The notes under the pieces: model-generated
Told to the model about the DNA's origin: nothing
The model's database searches: none
The model's input: only the letters and a program-made list of their open reading frames with translations
Translations under genes and position numbers: made by a program
Source of the DNA: an uncultured Bacteroidota bacterium
Lineage (GTDB): Bacteria; Bacteroidota; Bacteroidia; NS11-12g; UBA9320
Reading direction: 5' to 3'
DNA: 6,036 bases
NCBI GenBank assembly: GCA_913056425.1
Contig: CAJXLR010000118.1
Span: 1 to 6,036, forward strand
In this document: in pieces, positions 1-6,036 of the stretch
Numbering within the stretch: position 1 is the first letter of the stretch
Layout of the letters: each line of letters begins with the position of its first letter

Positions 1-1
1 A

Positions 2-2005
2 GACGGTGCTTTAACCAACGATCCAGGTAAAAGCTCTGACATCAGCTCTACTGGTGGCGAGCAAGACGCTTTGGCTGAGTATATGATGGCGAAATTCCCA
101 ATGAACAGCCCATATGACATCGAAGAAGCTGACGCAGAAGACGATACTCGTATCGTACAGTCGTTAAGAATTTTAGACGAGGATGCACCAACTTATACAG
201 ACGTGCTGGATGTAGAGCTAATCGGCTCTTTCCAAGTACCGGGTAACGTATTTGATGAGTCGGCTGCAGAAATTCCTGCATACGATGCTAAGCGAAATCA
301 AGTATTCTTTACTGATGCGAATAGCGACCAAGTACATGTACTTGATGTAGCTGACCCAAAAAATCCAACACTTGAAAAGTCGATTGACCTAGGTGGAGGA
401 CCAAACAGTGTAGCGGTTTATGGCGATATTGTTGCTGTAGCTGTTGAAGCAGATCCAAAACAAAATCCGGGTAAAGTTGAGTTCTACTCAGCTGCAGATT
501 TTAGTAAACTCGGTGAAGTAACTGTTGGAGCACTTCCGGATATGGTAACCTTTAACGAGGACGGTACTAAAGTTCTTACGGCAAATGAAGGTGAGCCAAG
601 TGGAGATTACTTAACAGATCCTGAAGGAAGCATAAGCATTGTTACCCTAAATACAAGCAACTTGTCAAGCAGCACACTAGAAACTGCAGACTTTAAATCA
701 TTTAATGCGAATCCACCAGCAGGCATCCGTTTGTTTGGTCGTTCTGCCATGGGTGAAGGAGATAAAGCTGATGGAACTCCGGTGACTTTAGCACAAGACA
801 TGGAGCCAGAATACATCACAATTGAAGGCAACACCGCATACGTAACTTGTCAGGAAAACAACGCGCTGGCGATTGTAGACATCAACGCTGCCACTGTAAC
901 TTCTCTTGTTCCACTGGGTACCAAAGACCACTCAGCTGCAGGTAATGGTTTGGATGCTAGTAACCGTGATGACAGTATTTACATCTCACAATGGCCAATA
1001 AAAGGTATGTACCTTCCGGATGCAATTGCTTCGTACGAAGTAAACGGAACAACCTACTTGATTACAGCTAACGAAGGTGATGCACGCGAGTACTTGTATG
1101 AATCAGGTGGAGATGAGGTGCTTTCTTTCATCGACGAGACACGTGTGAAGGACTTGGACTTGGATCCAACAGCATTCCCATATGCAGACTTATTGCAACG
1201 CGATGATCAACTAGGAAGAATCAAAGCTTCTTTGGTTGATGGTGATACAGATGGCGACGGCGACTACGACGAGATTTACACCTACGGTGCTCGTTCGTTC
1301 ACCATATGGAATGCTAGCACAGGCGCTGTGGTTTGGGACAGTAAGAATGCGTTGGAGCAAATTACCGCTCAGCGCAACCCAATGTATTTCAATGCGACAA
1401 ACGACGAGAACAACTATGACAACCGAAGTGACGACAAAGGTCCAGAACCGGAAGGCGTAACGATTGGTGAAGTAAACGGAAAGACCTATGCTTTTGTTGG
1501 ACTTGAGCGTGTTGGTGGCATTGTTATGTACGATGTAACTGATCCGGCAAACCCAACGTTTGCGAGATATATTACTACACGTGACTTTAGTGGCGATCCA
1601 GAGCAAGGCACTTCTGGAAATCTAGCTCCAGAAGGCTTGGCTTTCGTTCCTGCGAAAGAGAGCCCTAACCGCACTGCATTGCTCGTTGTTACATATGAGG
1701 TAAGCGGTTCAGTAGCAATTTTTGAACTAGGTGATCCGGTTGCTTCTGTTAACGATTTAACGGCTGAGTCTATCGGACTTCAAGTTTATCCGAACCCAAG
1801 TGACAACAAGGTTACTTTCCGCGTAAATAACATGGATGATGCGCAAGTGAAAGTATACAATCAATTGGGAACTGAAGTATTTACTCAAGCATTCAACGGT
1901 TCATTCACGGTGAACAAAGACGTTTTTGGAGCTACAGGAATCTACTTCTACACAGTTGAAAACCGAGGTGTTGCAACATCCGGTAAACTGGTTATTGTAA
2001 AATAA
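2..2005 (+). CDS. Secreted 5'-nucleotidase-type / choice-of-anchor I beta-propeller protein with T9SS sorting domain (5' partial)
   Basis: The frame is open from position 2 with no plausible start, so this is the last 667 codons of a longer gene; the in-frame TTG at 71 lies inside a domain. Window residues 1-57 include GGEQDALAEYM and DDTRI, which resemble the end of a 5'-nucleotidase C-terminal domain. If so, the missing N-terminus should carry a metallophosphoesterase domain; this is family knowledge plus inference. Residues about 72-580 match the choice-of-anchor I propeller: FQVPGNVFDESAAEI, PDMVTFNEDGTKVLTANEGE, YGARSFTIW and GPEPEGVTI. An acidic DGDTDGDGDYDE loop (from nt 1238) may bind calcium. 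Residues 593-667 (from nt 1778, LQVYPNPS to LVIVK) form a type A sorting domain, which is normally removed as the protein crosses the outer membrane by T9SS. The protein is therefore expected at the cell surface or outside the cell, possibly scavenging phosphate from nucleotides. The propeller and sorting-domain calls are firm; the nucleotidase call is moderate. Confidence 0.9.
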   Translation, partial: DGALTNDPGKSSDISSTGGEQDALAEYMMAKFPMNSPYDIEEADAEDDTRIVQSLRILDEDAPTYTDVLDVELIGSFQVPGNVFDESAAEIPAYDAKRNQVFFTDANSDQVHVLDVADPKNPTLEKSIDLGGGPNSVAVYGDIVAVAVEADPKQNPGKVEFYSAADFSKLGEVTVGALPDMVTFNEDGTKVLTANEGEPSGDYLTDPEGSISIVTLNTSNLSSSTLETADFKSFNANPPAGIRLFGRSAMGEGDKADGTPVTLAQDMEPEYITIEGNTAYVTCQENNALAIVDINAATVTSLVPLGTKDHSAAGNGLDASNRDDSIYISQWPIKGMYLPDAIASYEVNGTTYLITANEGDAREYLYESGGDEVLSFIDETRVKDLDLDPTAFPYADLLQRDDQLGRIKASLVDGDTDGDGDYDEIYTYGARSFTIWNASTGAVVWDSKNALEQITAQRNPMYFNATNDENNYDNRSDDKGPEPEGVTIGEVNGKTYAFVGLERVGGIVMYDVTDPANPTFARYITTRDFSGDPEQGTSGNLAPEGLAFVPAKESPNRTALLVVTYEVSGSVAIFELGDPVASVNDLTAESIGLQVYPNPSDNKVTFRVNNMDDAQVKVYNQLGTEVFTQAFNGSFTVNKDVFGATGIYFYTVENRGVATSGKLVIVK

Positions 2006-2024
2006 AATACGAACTAAATACACG

Positions 2025-2053
2025 AAGGGGAGGCGAAAGTCTCCCCTTTTTTT
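2025..2053 (+). terminator. Rho-independent terminator of the T9SS-sorted gene
   Basis: Twenty bases after the stop codon, GGGGAGGC (2027-2034) pairs with GTCTCCCC (2039-2046) around a GAAA tetraloop, including one G-U pair. Seven T residues follow. The A residues at 2025-2026 can extend the stem into the T tract. A stable GC stem, a GNRA loop and a U tract make this a textbook intrinsic terminator for the plus strand. On the minus strand the hairpin is followed by only a short T run. It lies 13 bases past the ancestral stop of the converging FdhF remnant, so it may once have helped end that gene too. Confidence 0.9.
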
Positions 2054-2065
2054 GTGCGATTTTTT

Positions 2066-2300
2066 CTACCCTTCTTGCTTCTCGATGGTAATCCTTATCG
2101 CCTTTGAAGTAGGTGTTCGATTCGTCTGCAGTGCTGTCTAGCGGAACCAGAACATTGGTCTCCGGGAAGTACGCTGCGGTGTTACCTTCCGGGATATCAT
2201 AAGGTATAGGCATAAAACGGTGAGCATATCGCTTTTCATCCTTGTAGAGGCCGATCAGATCAACCACGTCTCCCTGTTTCAAACCTTCTTTGGCCGTGAT
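2066..2300 (-). pseudogene. FdhF/YdeP-family molybdopterin oxidoreductase, C-terminal remnant with frameshift
   Basis: Reading leftward from about 2300, the frame gives GLKQGDVVDL, RFMPIPYDIPEG, AAYFPETNVLVPLDS and ADESNT. This is the extreme C-terminus of FdhF/YdeP-type oxidoreductases, a molybdopterin-dinucleotide-binding fold in enzymes of roughly 700-800 residues. The family normally continues N-T-P-T-S-K. Here the frame breaks after the Thr codon at 2114-2112. From 2110 a second frame reads TSKAIRITIEKQEG and stops at TAG (2068-2066). Two bases, probably one half of a Pro codon, have been lost. Without this correction the frame runs on through the terminator into the antisense of the upstream gene and stops at 1992. 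More than 85% of the enzyme, including all cofactor and catalytic regions, is missing, and no related sequence continues upstream. It cannot be functional. The family assignment rests on remembered motifs, not a search. Confidence 0.82.
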
Positions 2301-2386
2301 GGTATACCAGACTCGACATAGAACTGCGCAGAGGCATCGATGAATACACACAAACATGACGTGATAAGTAAGATCGATTTAAGCAC
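2279..2386 (-). pseudogene. Signal-peptide-encoding gene start, truncated by fusion to the FdhF remnant
   Basis: From a GTG at 2386-2384 a 35-codon frame reads VLKSILLITSCLCVFIDASA, then QFYVESGI, and ends at TGA (2281-2279). The start has a Lys at position 3, a hydrophobic core and an A-S-A site before Gln, a very common form of Bacteroidota SPase I signal peptide. The mature part lasts about 15 residues before running into the FdhF remnant in a different frame. The reading is that the 5' end of a secreted-protein gene was joined by deletion to the 3' end of the oxidoreductase gene, near 2295-2315. It starts 20 bases after the stop of the WG-repeat gene on the same strand, so it may once have been the next gene of that operon. 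No ATG or ribosome site is visible. Chance formation of a signal-like peptide in a short frame cannot be excluded. Confidence 0.45.
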
Positions 2387-2406
2387 AAAACAATTGAAAT
2401 ACTTAA

Positions 2407-3999
2407 CTAAAGTTTTGAATATTCAATCTCAATCCTCCAGTCGAGTTCAACCACCTTTATTCTGGTATCCTCATTTGTGTAGATCACGGAGTTATCGTCA
2501 CCATTCGATCGTTTGTATGCGGTCAAATCACCGGCTATAACGTCCATCAACTTATTTAATTTTCCATACATCTTTCCTCTTGGATAGATGGTATATGTCA
2601 GAGAAACTGGAGTTCTGAACTCAGAATAAACATGGTCGTAAGTATTGTAACTATACCAACCATTACTAACCTTCCTCGATACATATTCATATGGTGTTCC
2701 GTAGGCCACTAAAGAGGTGCTTAATAATTCCTTATAATTTTTAAAAGAAGTCAAATTTACACTGTGGTTATACTTCTTAAACGAAGACTTTGTCACATCA
2801 AACTTGGTGATTAAAGACCCATAGGATGAGGATATAGAGATTCCCTCAGGTTTTGAAAAATCGATGTCATCGAAAACCTTTAAATCCAAAAAGTCACTTC
2901 TAATATCCTCTGCAGTAATTAGCGCTCTGTTTACACCACTCATAAAAACTGTCCGAGAAACTGATTCAAATTGTGGGTTAATCTCATACAACCCGCCTTC
3001 TTTGATAAAACCGTATTTCTCACCTGCTTTCACTGGAGCAATTTTACCAAGAAATCCCCAAGCGTTGTCATATTGTGGGTTGATAACATACTTACCATCG
3101 CGGTTAATATAGCCCCATTTGTCGCCGGATTTTACAGGCGCAACATCATTAGAACCGAATAGAAATGCTTCTTTAAACTGCGGGTTTATGAGATAAGAAC
3201 CCTGATTATCACACCAACCATACTTGTCATTCAGCTTAAAAATGAAATATTTTCCATCGTGAAACAAATCTTCAAATTGAGGATTTACCACGTATTTACC
3301 CTCTTTATTGATTATTCCACATTTGTCACCAAACTTCACCGTGGCAAAACCATTCTGGAAATTGGATACTTCATCAAATTGATGGGTAATTATTAGCTTT
3401 CCTTCAGAATTAATAAAACCCCATTTGTTCTCACTGTTCCTTACCGCACATAAATTTTCAGTCATGTATAGTGTTTGCGAAAATTGAGGAGATACGATTA
3501 TGTCTCCATTTTTGTCTATAAAACCCCACTTTGATTCATCTTCAGTAGTGGTTTGTTGAAAGCTTGCAACTCCTTCGGAAAAATTGGAAAGCCTTTCAGC
3601 AAAACTTGCCTCAAATACCTGTTTGCCATTTACATCGATCACTTGGGGATGGCCGTTTTCTCTACAAACTATGGCTAATCCTTCGTTGAACCGTCCTACA
3701 CTGATGTATTGCGGTTGAATAACTATTTTACCCGTTTGATCGATAAAACCATATAACCTGGAAGAATCCCCATCTAGAATAATGGCAGCCCTCTCTTCAC
3801 AAAAAATATCAGCATACGAGAACTGAGGGTTAATAACAATGTTGCCAGATACATCTATATACTGCCATTTGCCGTCTGATTTAACAGGAATCAAGTCTAT
3901 TCGGTCAAAAGTTTGGCCATTATCGTTGCACCCAATTGTCAATATAATTGACAGAAGCAACAAGAAGAATAGTGGTTTATTTTTCAAATTAGATATCAT
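2407..3999 (-). CDS. WG-repeat-containing predicted lipoprotein
   Basis: The 530-residue product starts with ATG at 3999-3997. Residues 1-24 (K6, K8, a Leu/Ile-rich core, then LTIGC) look like a lipoprotein signal with acylation at Cys24; the -3 residue is Thr or the Leu is one place early, so the lipobox is slightly off consensus. About nine WG repeats follow with a 33-40 residue period, at about 44-60, 82-97, 117-133, 157-173, 192-208, 226-242, 259-275, 294-310 and 328-344. Typical units are KWGFIDKNGDIIVSPQF and KWGYINRDGKYVINPQY. The third unit (PQVIDVNGKQVFEASF) is degenerate and lacks the W-G pair. Residues 350-530 carry no repeat. They form a mixed charged and aromatic region (FSKPEGISISSSYGSL, GTPYEYVSRKVSNGWYSY) of unknown role. 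WG repeats are thought to build beta-rich solenoid-like scaffolds, usually at the envelope, and no enzymatic activity is established. There is no Shine-Dalgarno site and no intrinsic terminator after the stop. The family call is firm; the function is unknown. Confidence 0.93.
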   Translation of the reverse strand: MISNLKNKPLFFLLLLSIILTIGCNDNGQTFDRIDLIPVKSDGKWQYIDVSGNIVINPQFSYADIFCEERAAIILDGDSSRLYGFIDQTGKIVIQPQYISVGRFNEGLAIVCRENGHPQVIDVNGKQVFEASFAERLSNFSEGVASFQQTTTEDESKWGFIDKNGDIIVSPQFSQTLYMTENLCAVRNSENKWGFINSEGKLIITHQFDEVSNFQNGFATVKFGDKCGIINKEGKYVVNPQFEDLFHDGKYFIFKLNDKYGWCDNQGSYLINPQFKEAFLFGSNDVAPVKSGDKWGYINRDGKYVINPQYDNAWGFLGKIAPVKAGEKYGFIKEGGLYEINPQFESVSRTVFMSGVNRALITAEDIRSDFLDLKVFDDIDFSKPEGISISSSYGSLITKFDVTKSSFKKYNHSVNLTSFKNYKELLSTSLVAYGTPYEYVSRKVSNGWYSYNTYDHVYSEFRTPVSLTYTIYPRGKMYGKLNKLMDVIAGDLTAYKRSNGDDNSVIYTNEDTRIKVVELDWRIEIEYSKL

Positions 4000-4137
4000 G
4001 ATTCTCTGATATTTTGGGATAAGCTATTCAGGTAAATGCTTGAAATTCCGATTTTAGACACATTTAAATAGAGCCGTATTTACACCGAATAAACTGACAA
4101 ACCTTTTTTAAGAACGGAACATCATTTTGGTTAAACT

Positions 4138-4145
4138 CAAAATTA
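4138..4145 (-). promoter_or_regulatory. Possible Bacteroidota -7 box for the WG-repeat gene
   Basis: On the minus strand this reads TAATTTTG, matching the Bacteroidota TAnnTTTG -7 consensus. It lies about 140 bases upstream of the ATG. No convincing TTG-type -33 element is found at the expected distance, and such motifs arise by chance in AT-rich DNA. Confidence 0.22.
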
Positions 4146-4197
4146 AGCATTAATTTTTGTTGGTGTTGTAGATGGTTTTCCTCTCAGAGATTTACTG

Positions 4198-4326
4198 ATG
4201 TTTTTGATTGGATTTTATTTTTGTGGAACGCAGATTCCTGTCGAGGCCAATTCTTTGTACATTTACACTCCCATGGTGTTGATTTTGACGTGCATATCTG
4301 GCATCGTGGGTATGTTACATGTCTAA
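4198..4326 (+). CDS. Doubtful small hydrophobic ORF, possible two-helix membrane peptide
   Basis: ATG at 4198 opens a 42-codon frame ending in TAA at 4324-4326, 23 bases before the next gene's ATG. The frame is also open upstream to about 4147. The peptide has two hydrophobic stretches (MFLIGFYFCG and YTPMVLILTCISGIVGML) around a short polar link. It matches no family I know. It could be a real small membrane protein or the tail of a decayed one. T-rich DNA readily encodes hydrophobic residues, so chance is the leading alternative. No ribosome site is visible. Confidence 0.22.
   Translation: MFLIGFYFCGTQIPVEANSLYIYTPMVLILTCISGIVGMLHV
4216..4223 (+). promoter_or_regulatory. Possible Bacteroidota -7 box for the right-hand secreted protein gene
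   Basis: TATTTTTG fits the TAnnTTTG consensus. It lies about 127 bases before the ATG at 4350. The nearest upstream TTTG (ending at 4206) is only about 9 bases away, too close for a normal -33 element. The motif also lies inside the small hydrophobic ORF; if it is the promoter, that ORF would not be transcribed whole from it. Confidence 0.18.
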
Positions 4327-4349
4327 TGTTAATTCATTCACAGCAGATT

Positions 4350-6036
4350 ATGAGTCTAATTAAATACGTATTCGTTGTAGTTTCTTTTGTACTACTGAGT
4401 TTGCCTGCGCAAGCTCAAGACCTTTTTTGTCATAAAGATTTTAATGGAAGAACTACAAAAATTAAACTTGATGACAATGGTAAGGGTAAGATACTAATCG
4501 AGGAAGACAATAAAGTTACAAGAGAGGGCACCATGAGTTGGGCAATGACCTCAAATCGTTTTCCCAACCCGGAAAAACTGACTATTCGACTGTCAACAGG
4601 GGTTTTCCTTGGGTTTGATGTGGTAAAATATAATCCGAATGGCCCCGATATTGACATGCTTATCGACTCAAGAGGTAACCAGTACTTGAAATGTTTCGAC
4701 TATTCAGATTATAATTACGACGAGACGGACGAGAGCAAATTCTACGATGATGTTTATGACAGAGACGAGGAAGAACGAATAACATTCAAGAAACGATTTA
4801 CTTTAAATGATTTCATAGAAGAGCTTCAAGGCACATGGTCTTCCAAAACAAAAGACGTTCATCTGATTATTCGTAGGTCACGCAGTAATCTTAATATCTT
4901 ATTTGTTGAAGGGGACAGTACGAGTTACAGAATCATTACATCGAAGGAAATAAACTCTGATATCGATGATGACATGTTTTACTACATCGAAAGTACATAC
5001 AGAAATTCAGGCTTATTTGATTGGAAAATAGCCCTTTATTTTGACTATAGGGATAGGTTTAAAAAAGCGAATTCTGATGTTGATGGTATCCGAATGGATT
5101 ACCGTGACTTAACGAACAACAACAATATTATTGAGGTTAAGACTCATGGAAAGACAGATGTCTACGAAAAAACAGACGGGCACTCAATACAGGCTTTTTT
5201 GGAAGCACAGAAATTACGAGAATCATATGGCTCGGTTTTGGTCTCACTCTCTACATCAGCTGGGAGTTCCCCGGAGGGCAGTTTTTATTTTAAAGAAAAT
5301 CAACTTGTCTATGCTGACCTCAGCAACTATAGTCTGGCAGTCTCTCATTCAAATAATACGGAGGCGAAGTTTGAGTACGACTCCTTATTACGCAGTAATG
5401 GGACATTTGATGTAAAAATTGAACCAGACAATTTGAATATATTGTTTGACTACGAGCATGAAACACAGATTTTCAAGTCGGCGCCTATCGACGCACTGAA
5501 AAATGTCAAGCTTCAAACGCAAGATGACTTAAGACAATTCGTAATCAAAATTATTACCAAAGATTATCTGGGGGAGATAAAAGAAAATCTCGTGTATTTT
5601 GACATGGATTTGATTCAAATTAAAGATGTTTATACCGAGCATTCCATTAGCAGTATAATTTACCCCTTAAGTGACGAGCTTAAAGAAGACCCGCAAAATA
5701 ACTTTACTTCAAATACAAAGGACAACCTGTTAAAGGATTATTTGGGTCAAATTGAACAGTACTCCACCGATTACTTCATCGAAAGAAAGTGGTTGAAACG
5801 AAAAAACCAAGAGATAGGTATCAAAACAAGAGGTAAGTTTCTTGTACAATCAGACGGTAATATCACACTCAAAAGCCTTTCAACATCATTTGATTCAAAT
5901 TCAAAGCTTAAACTCAACTCAGATGATATAGTAAACTTCAATACATATCTGGTAGAGAAACTAAACAAAGGCTCAGAGGAATATCCCGTAATTCCAGCAA
6001 AATATTTAATCGAATCAATAGGCGGTAGTGATGAAA
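4350..6036 (+). CDS. Secreted protein of unknown family (3' partial)
   Basis: From ATG at 4350 one frame stays open for 562 codons and leaves the window without a stop. Residues 1-22 form an SPase I signal peptide: MSLIKYVFVV, a hydrophobic core, then LPAQA before Gln23. The mature part is therefore periplasmic or exported; no lipobox Cys or membrane segment is visible. Residues 27-110 look beta-rich (CHKDFNGRTTKIKL, LTIRLSTGVFLGFD). Residues 118-142 are a dense Asp/Glu/Tyr tract (DYSDYNYDETDES onward) that may be disordered or bind cations. NLNILF occurs twice, at 180-185 and 361-366, each time preceded by beta-like sequence and followed by an acidic turn, hinting at a repeated domain. Residues 496-510 (GKFLVQSDGNITLKS) have the look of a beta-hairpin. 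I recognise no family or catalytic motif. The start is supported by the signal peptide; there is no Shine-Dalgarno site, as is common in this phylum. Any C-terminal sorting domain lies outside the window. Confidence 0.85.
   Translation, partial: MSLIKYVFVVVSFVLLSLPAQAQDLFCHKDFNGRTTKIKLDDNGKGKILIEEDNKVTREGTMSWAMTSNRFPNPEKLTIRLSTGVFLGFDVVKYNPNGPDIDMLIDSRGNQYLKCFDYSDYNYDETDESKFYDDVYDRDEEERITFKKRFTLNDFIEELQGTWSSKTKDVHLIIRRSRSNLNILFVEGDSTSYRIITSKEINSDIDDDMFYYIESTYRNSGLFDWKIALYFDYRDRFKKANSDVDGIRMDYRDLTNNNNIIEVKTHGKTDVYEKTDGHSIQAFLEAQKLRESYGSVLVSLSTSAGSSPEGSFYFKENQLVYADLSNYSLAVSHSNNTEAKFEYDSLLRSNGTFDVKIEPDNLNILFDYEHETQIFKSAPIDALKNVKLQTQDDLRQFVIKIITKDYLGEIKENLVYFDMDLIQIKDVYTEHSISSIIYPLSDELKEDPQNNFTSNTKDNLLKDYLGQIEQYSTDYFIERKWLKRKNQEIGIKTRGKFLVQSDGNITLKSLSTSFDSNSKLKLNSDDIVNFNTYLVEKLNKGSEEYPVIPAKYLIESIGGSDE

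Larger units (their letters stand above)
4000..4349. other. Divergent intergenic region between the WG-repeat lipoprotein and the right-hand secreted protein
   Basis: This 350-base AT-rich gap must hold the promoters of both flanking genes, which are transcribed away from each other. No tRNA, riboswitch, direct-repeat array or strong hairpin was seen. It contains an ATTTAAAT palindrome (4062-4069), two weak Bacteroidota -7-like motifs and a doubtful 42-codon hydrophobic ORF, each listed separately. Confidence 0.6.

Noticed and set aside
71..73. TTG at 71 as the start of the first gene
   Set aside because: The same frame is open to the window edge and the upstream residues (DGALTNDPGKSSDISSTGGE) continue the same domain.
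1211..1606. Minus-strand 131-codon ORF inside the propeller gene
   Set aside because: Antisense shadow of a firmly identified coding region, with no recognisable domain.
1992..2357. A 121-codon minus-strand ORF as a complete protein
   Set aside because: Its middle is FdhF/YdeP C-terminus but both ends are out-of-frame sequence. The family ending is found in another frame with a stop at 2066, and the apparent tail reads through a terminator hairpin and the antisense of the upstream gene.
2066..2420. Insertion sequence or transposon as the cause of the gene decay
   Set aside because: No transposase frame, terminal inverted repeats or target-site duplication could be found around the fragment; a simple deletion explains it.
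2407..3999. WG repeats read as a DNA-level tandem repeat or CRISPR-like array
   Set aside because: The periodicity of about 100-120 bases is only at protein level. The units differ strongly in DNA sequence and have no constant spacer.
5131..5415. Plus-strand 94-codon ORF overlapping the right-hand gene
   Set aside because: It lies wholly inside the 562-codon frame in another phase. The longer frame has a signal peptide and no interruption.

Overview
The window most likely comes from a Bacteroidota chromosome, probably a marine or other environmental member. The clearest evidence is a C-terminal type IX secretion (T9SS) type A sorting domain on the first gene. Support comes from a WG-repeat lipoprotein, signal peptides ending in A-x-A-Q, genes without recognisable Shine-Dalgarno sites, and moderately AT-rich DNA. 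No species can be named from this window.

Layout: (1) Positions 2-2005 (+) hold the 3' part of a large secreted protein. It appears to carry the tail of a 5'-nucleotidase C-terminal domain, then a choice-of-anchor I beta-propeller, then the T9SS sorting domain. It ends at a strong intrinsic terminator (2025-2053). (2) Positions 2066-2386 (-) are a gene graveyard. The last ~70 codons of an FdhF/YdeP-type molybdopterin oxidoreductase survive with a frameshift near their 3' end. They are joined to a short open frame that encodes a good signal peptide and little else. (3) Positions 2407-3999 (-) encode an intact 530-residue predicted lipoprotein with about nine WG repeats and a uniform C-terminal region of unknown role. 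(4) Positions 4000-4349 form a divergent intergenic region with only weak promoter-like motifs and one doubtful small hydrophobic ORF. (5) From 4350 (+) to the end of the window a single reading frame stays open: at least 562 residues of a secreted protein of no recognised family, whose 3' end lies outside the window.

The genes do not form an obvious pathway. Three independent envelope or secreted proteins flank a decayed locus. No mobile element, CRISPR array, RNA gene or defence system was seen. The points most worth following up are the decayed FdhF/signal-peptide chimera and the uncharacterised secreted protein at the right edge.
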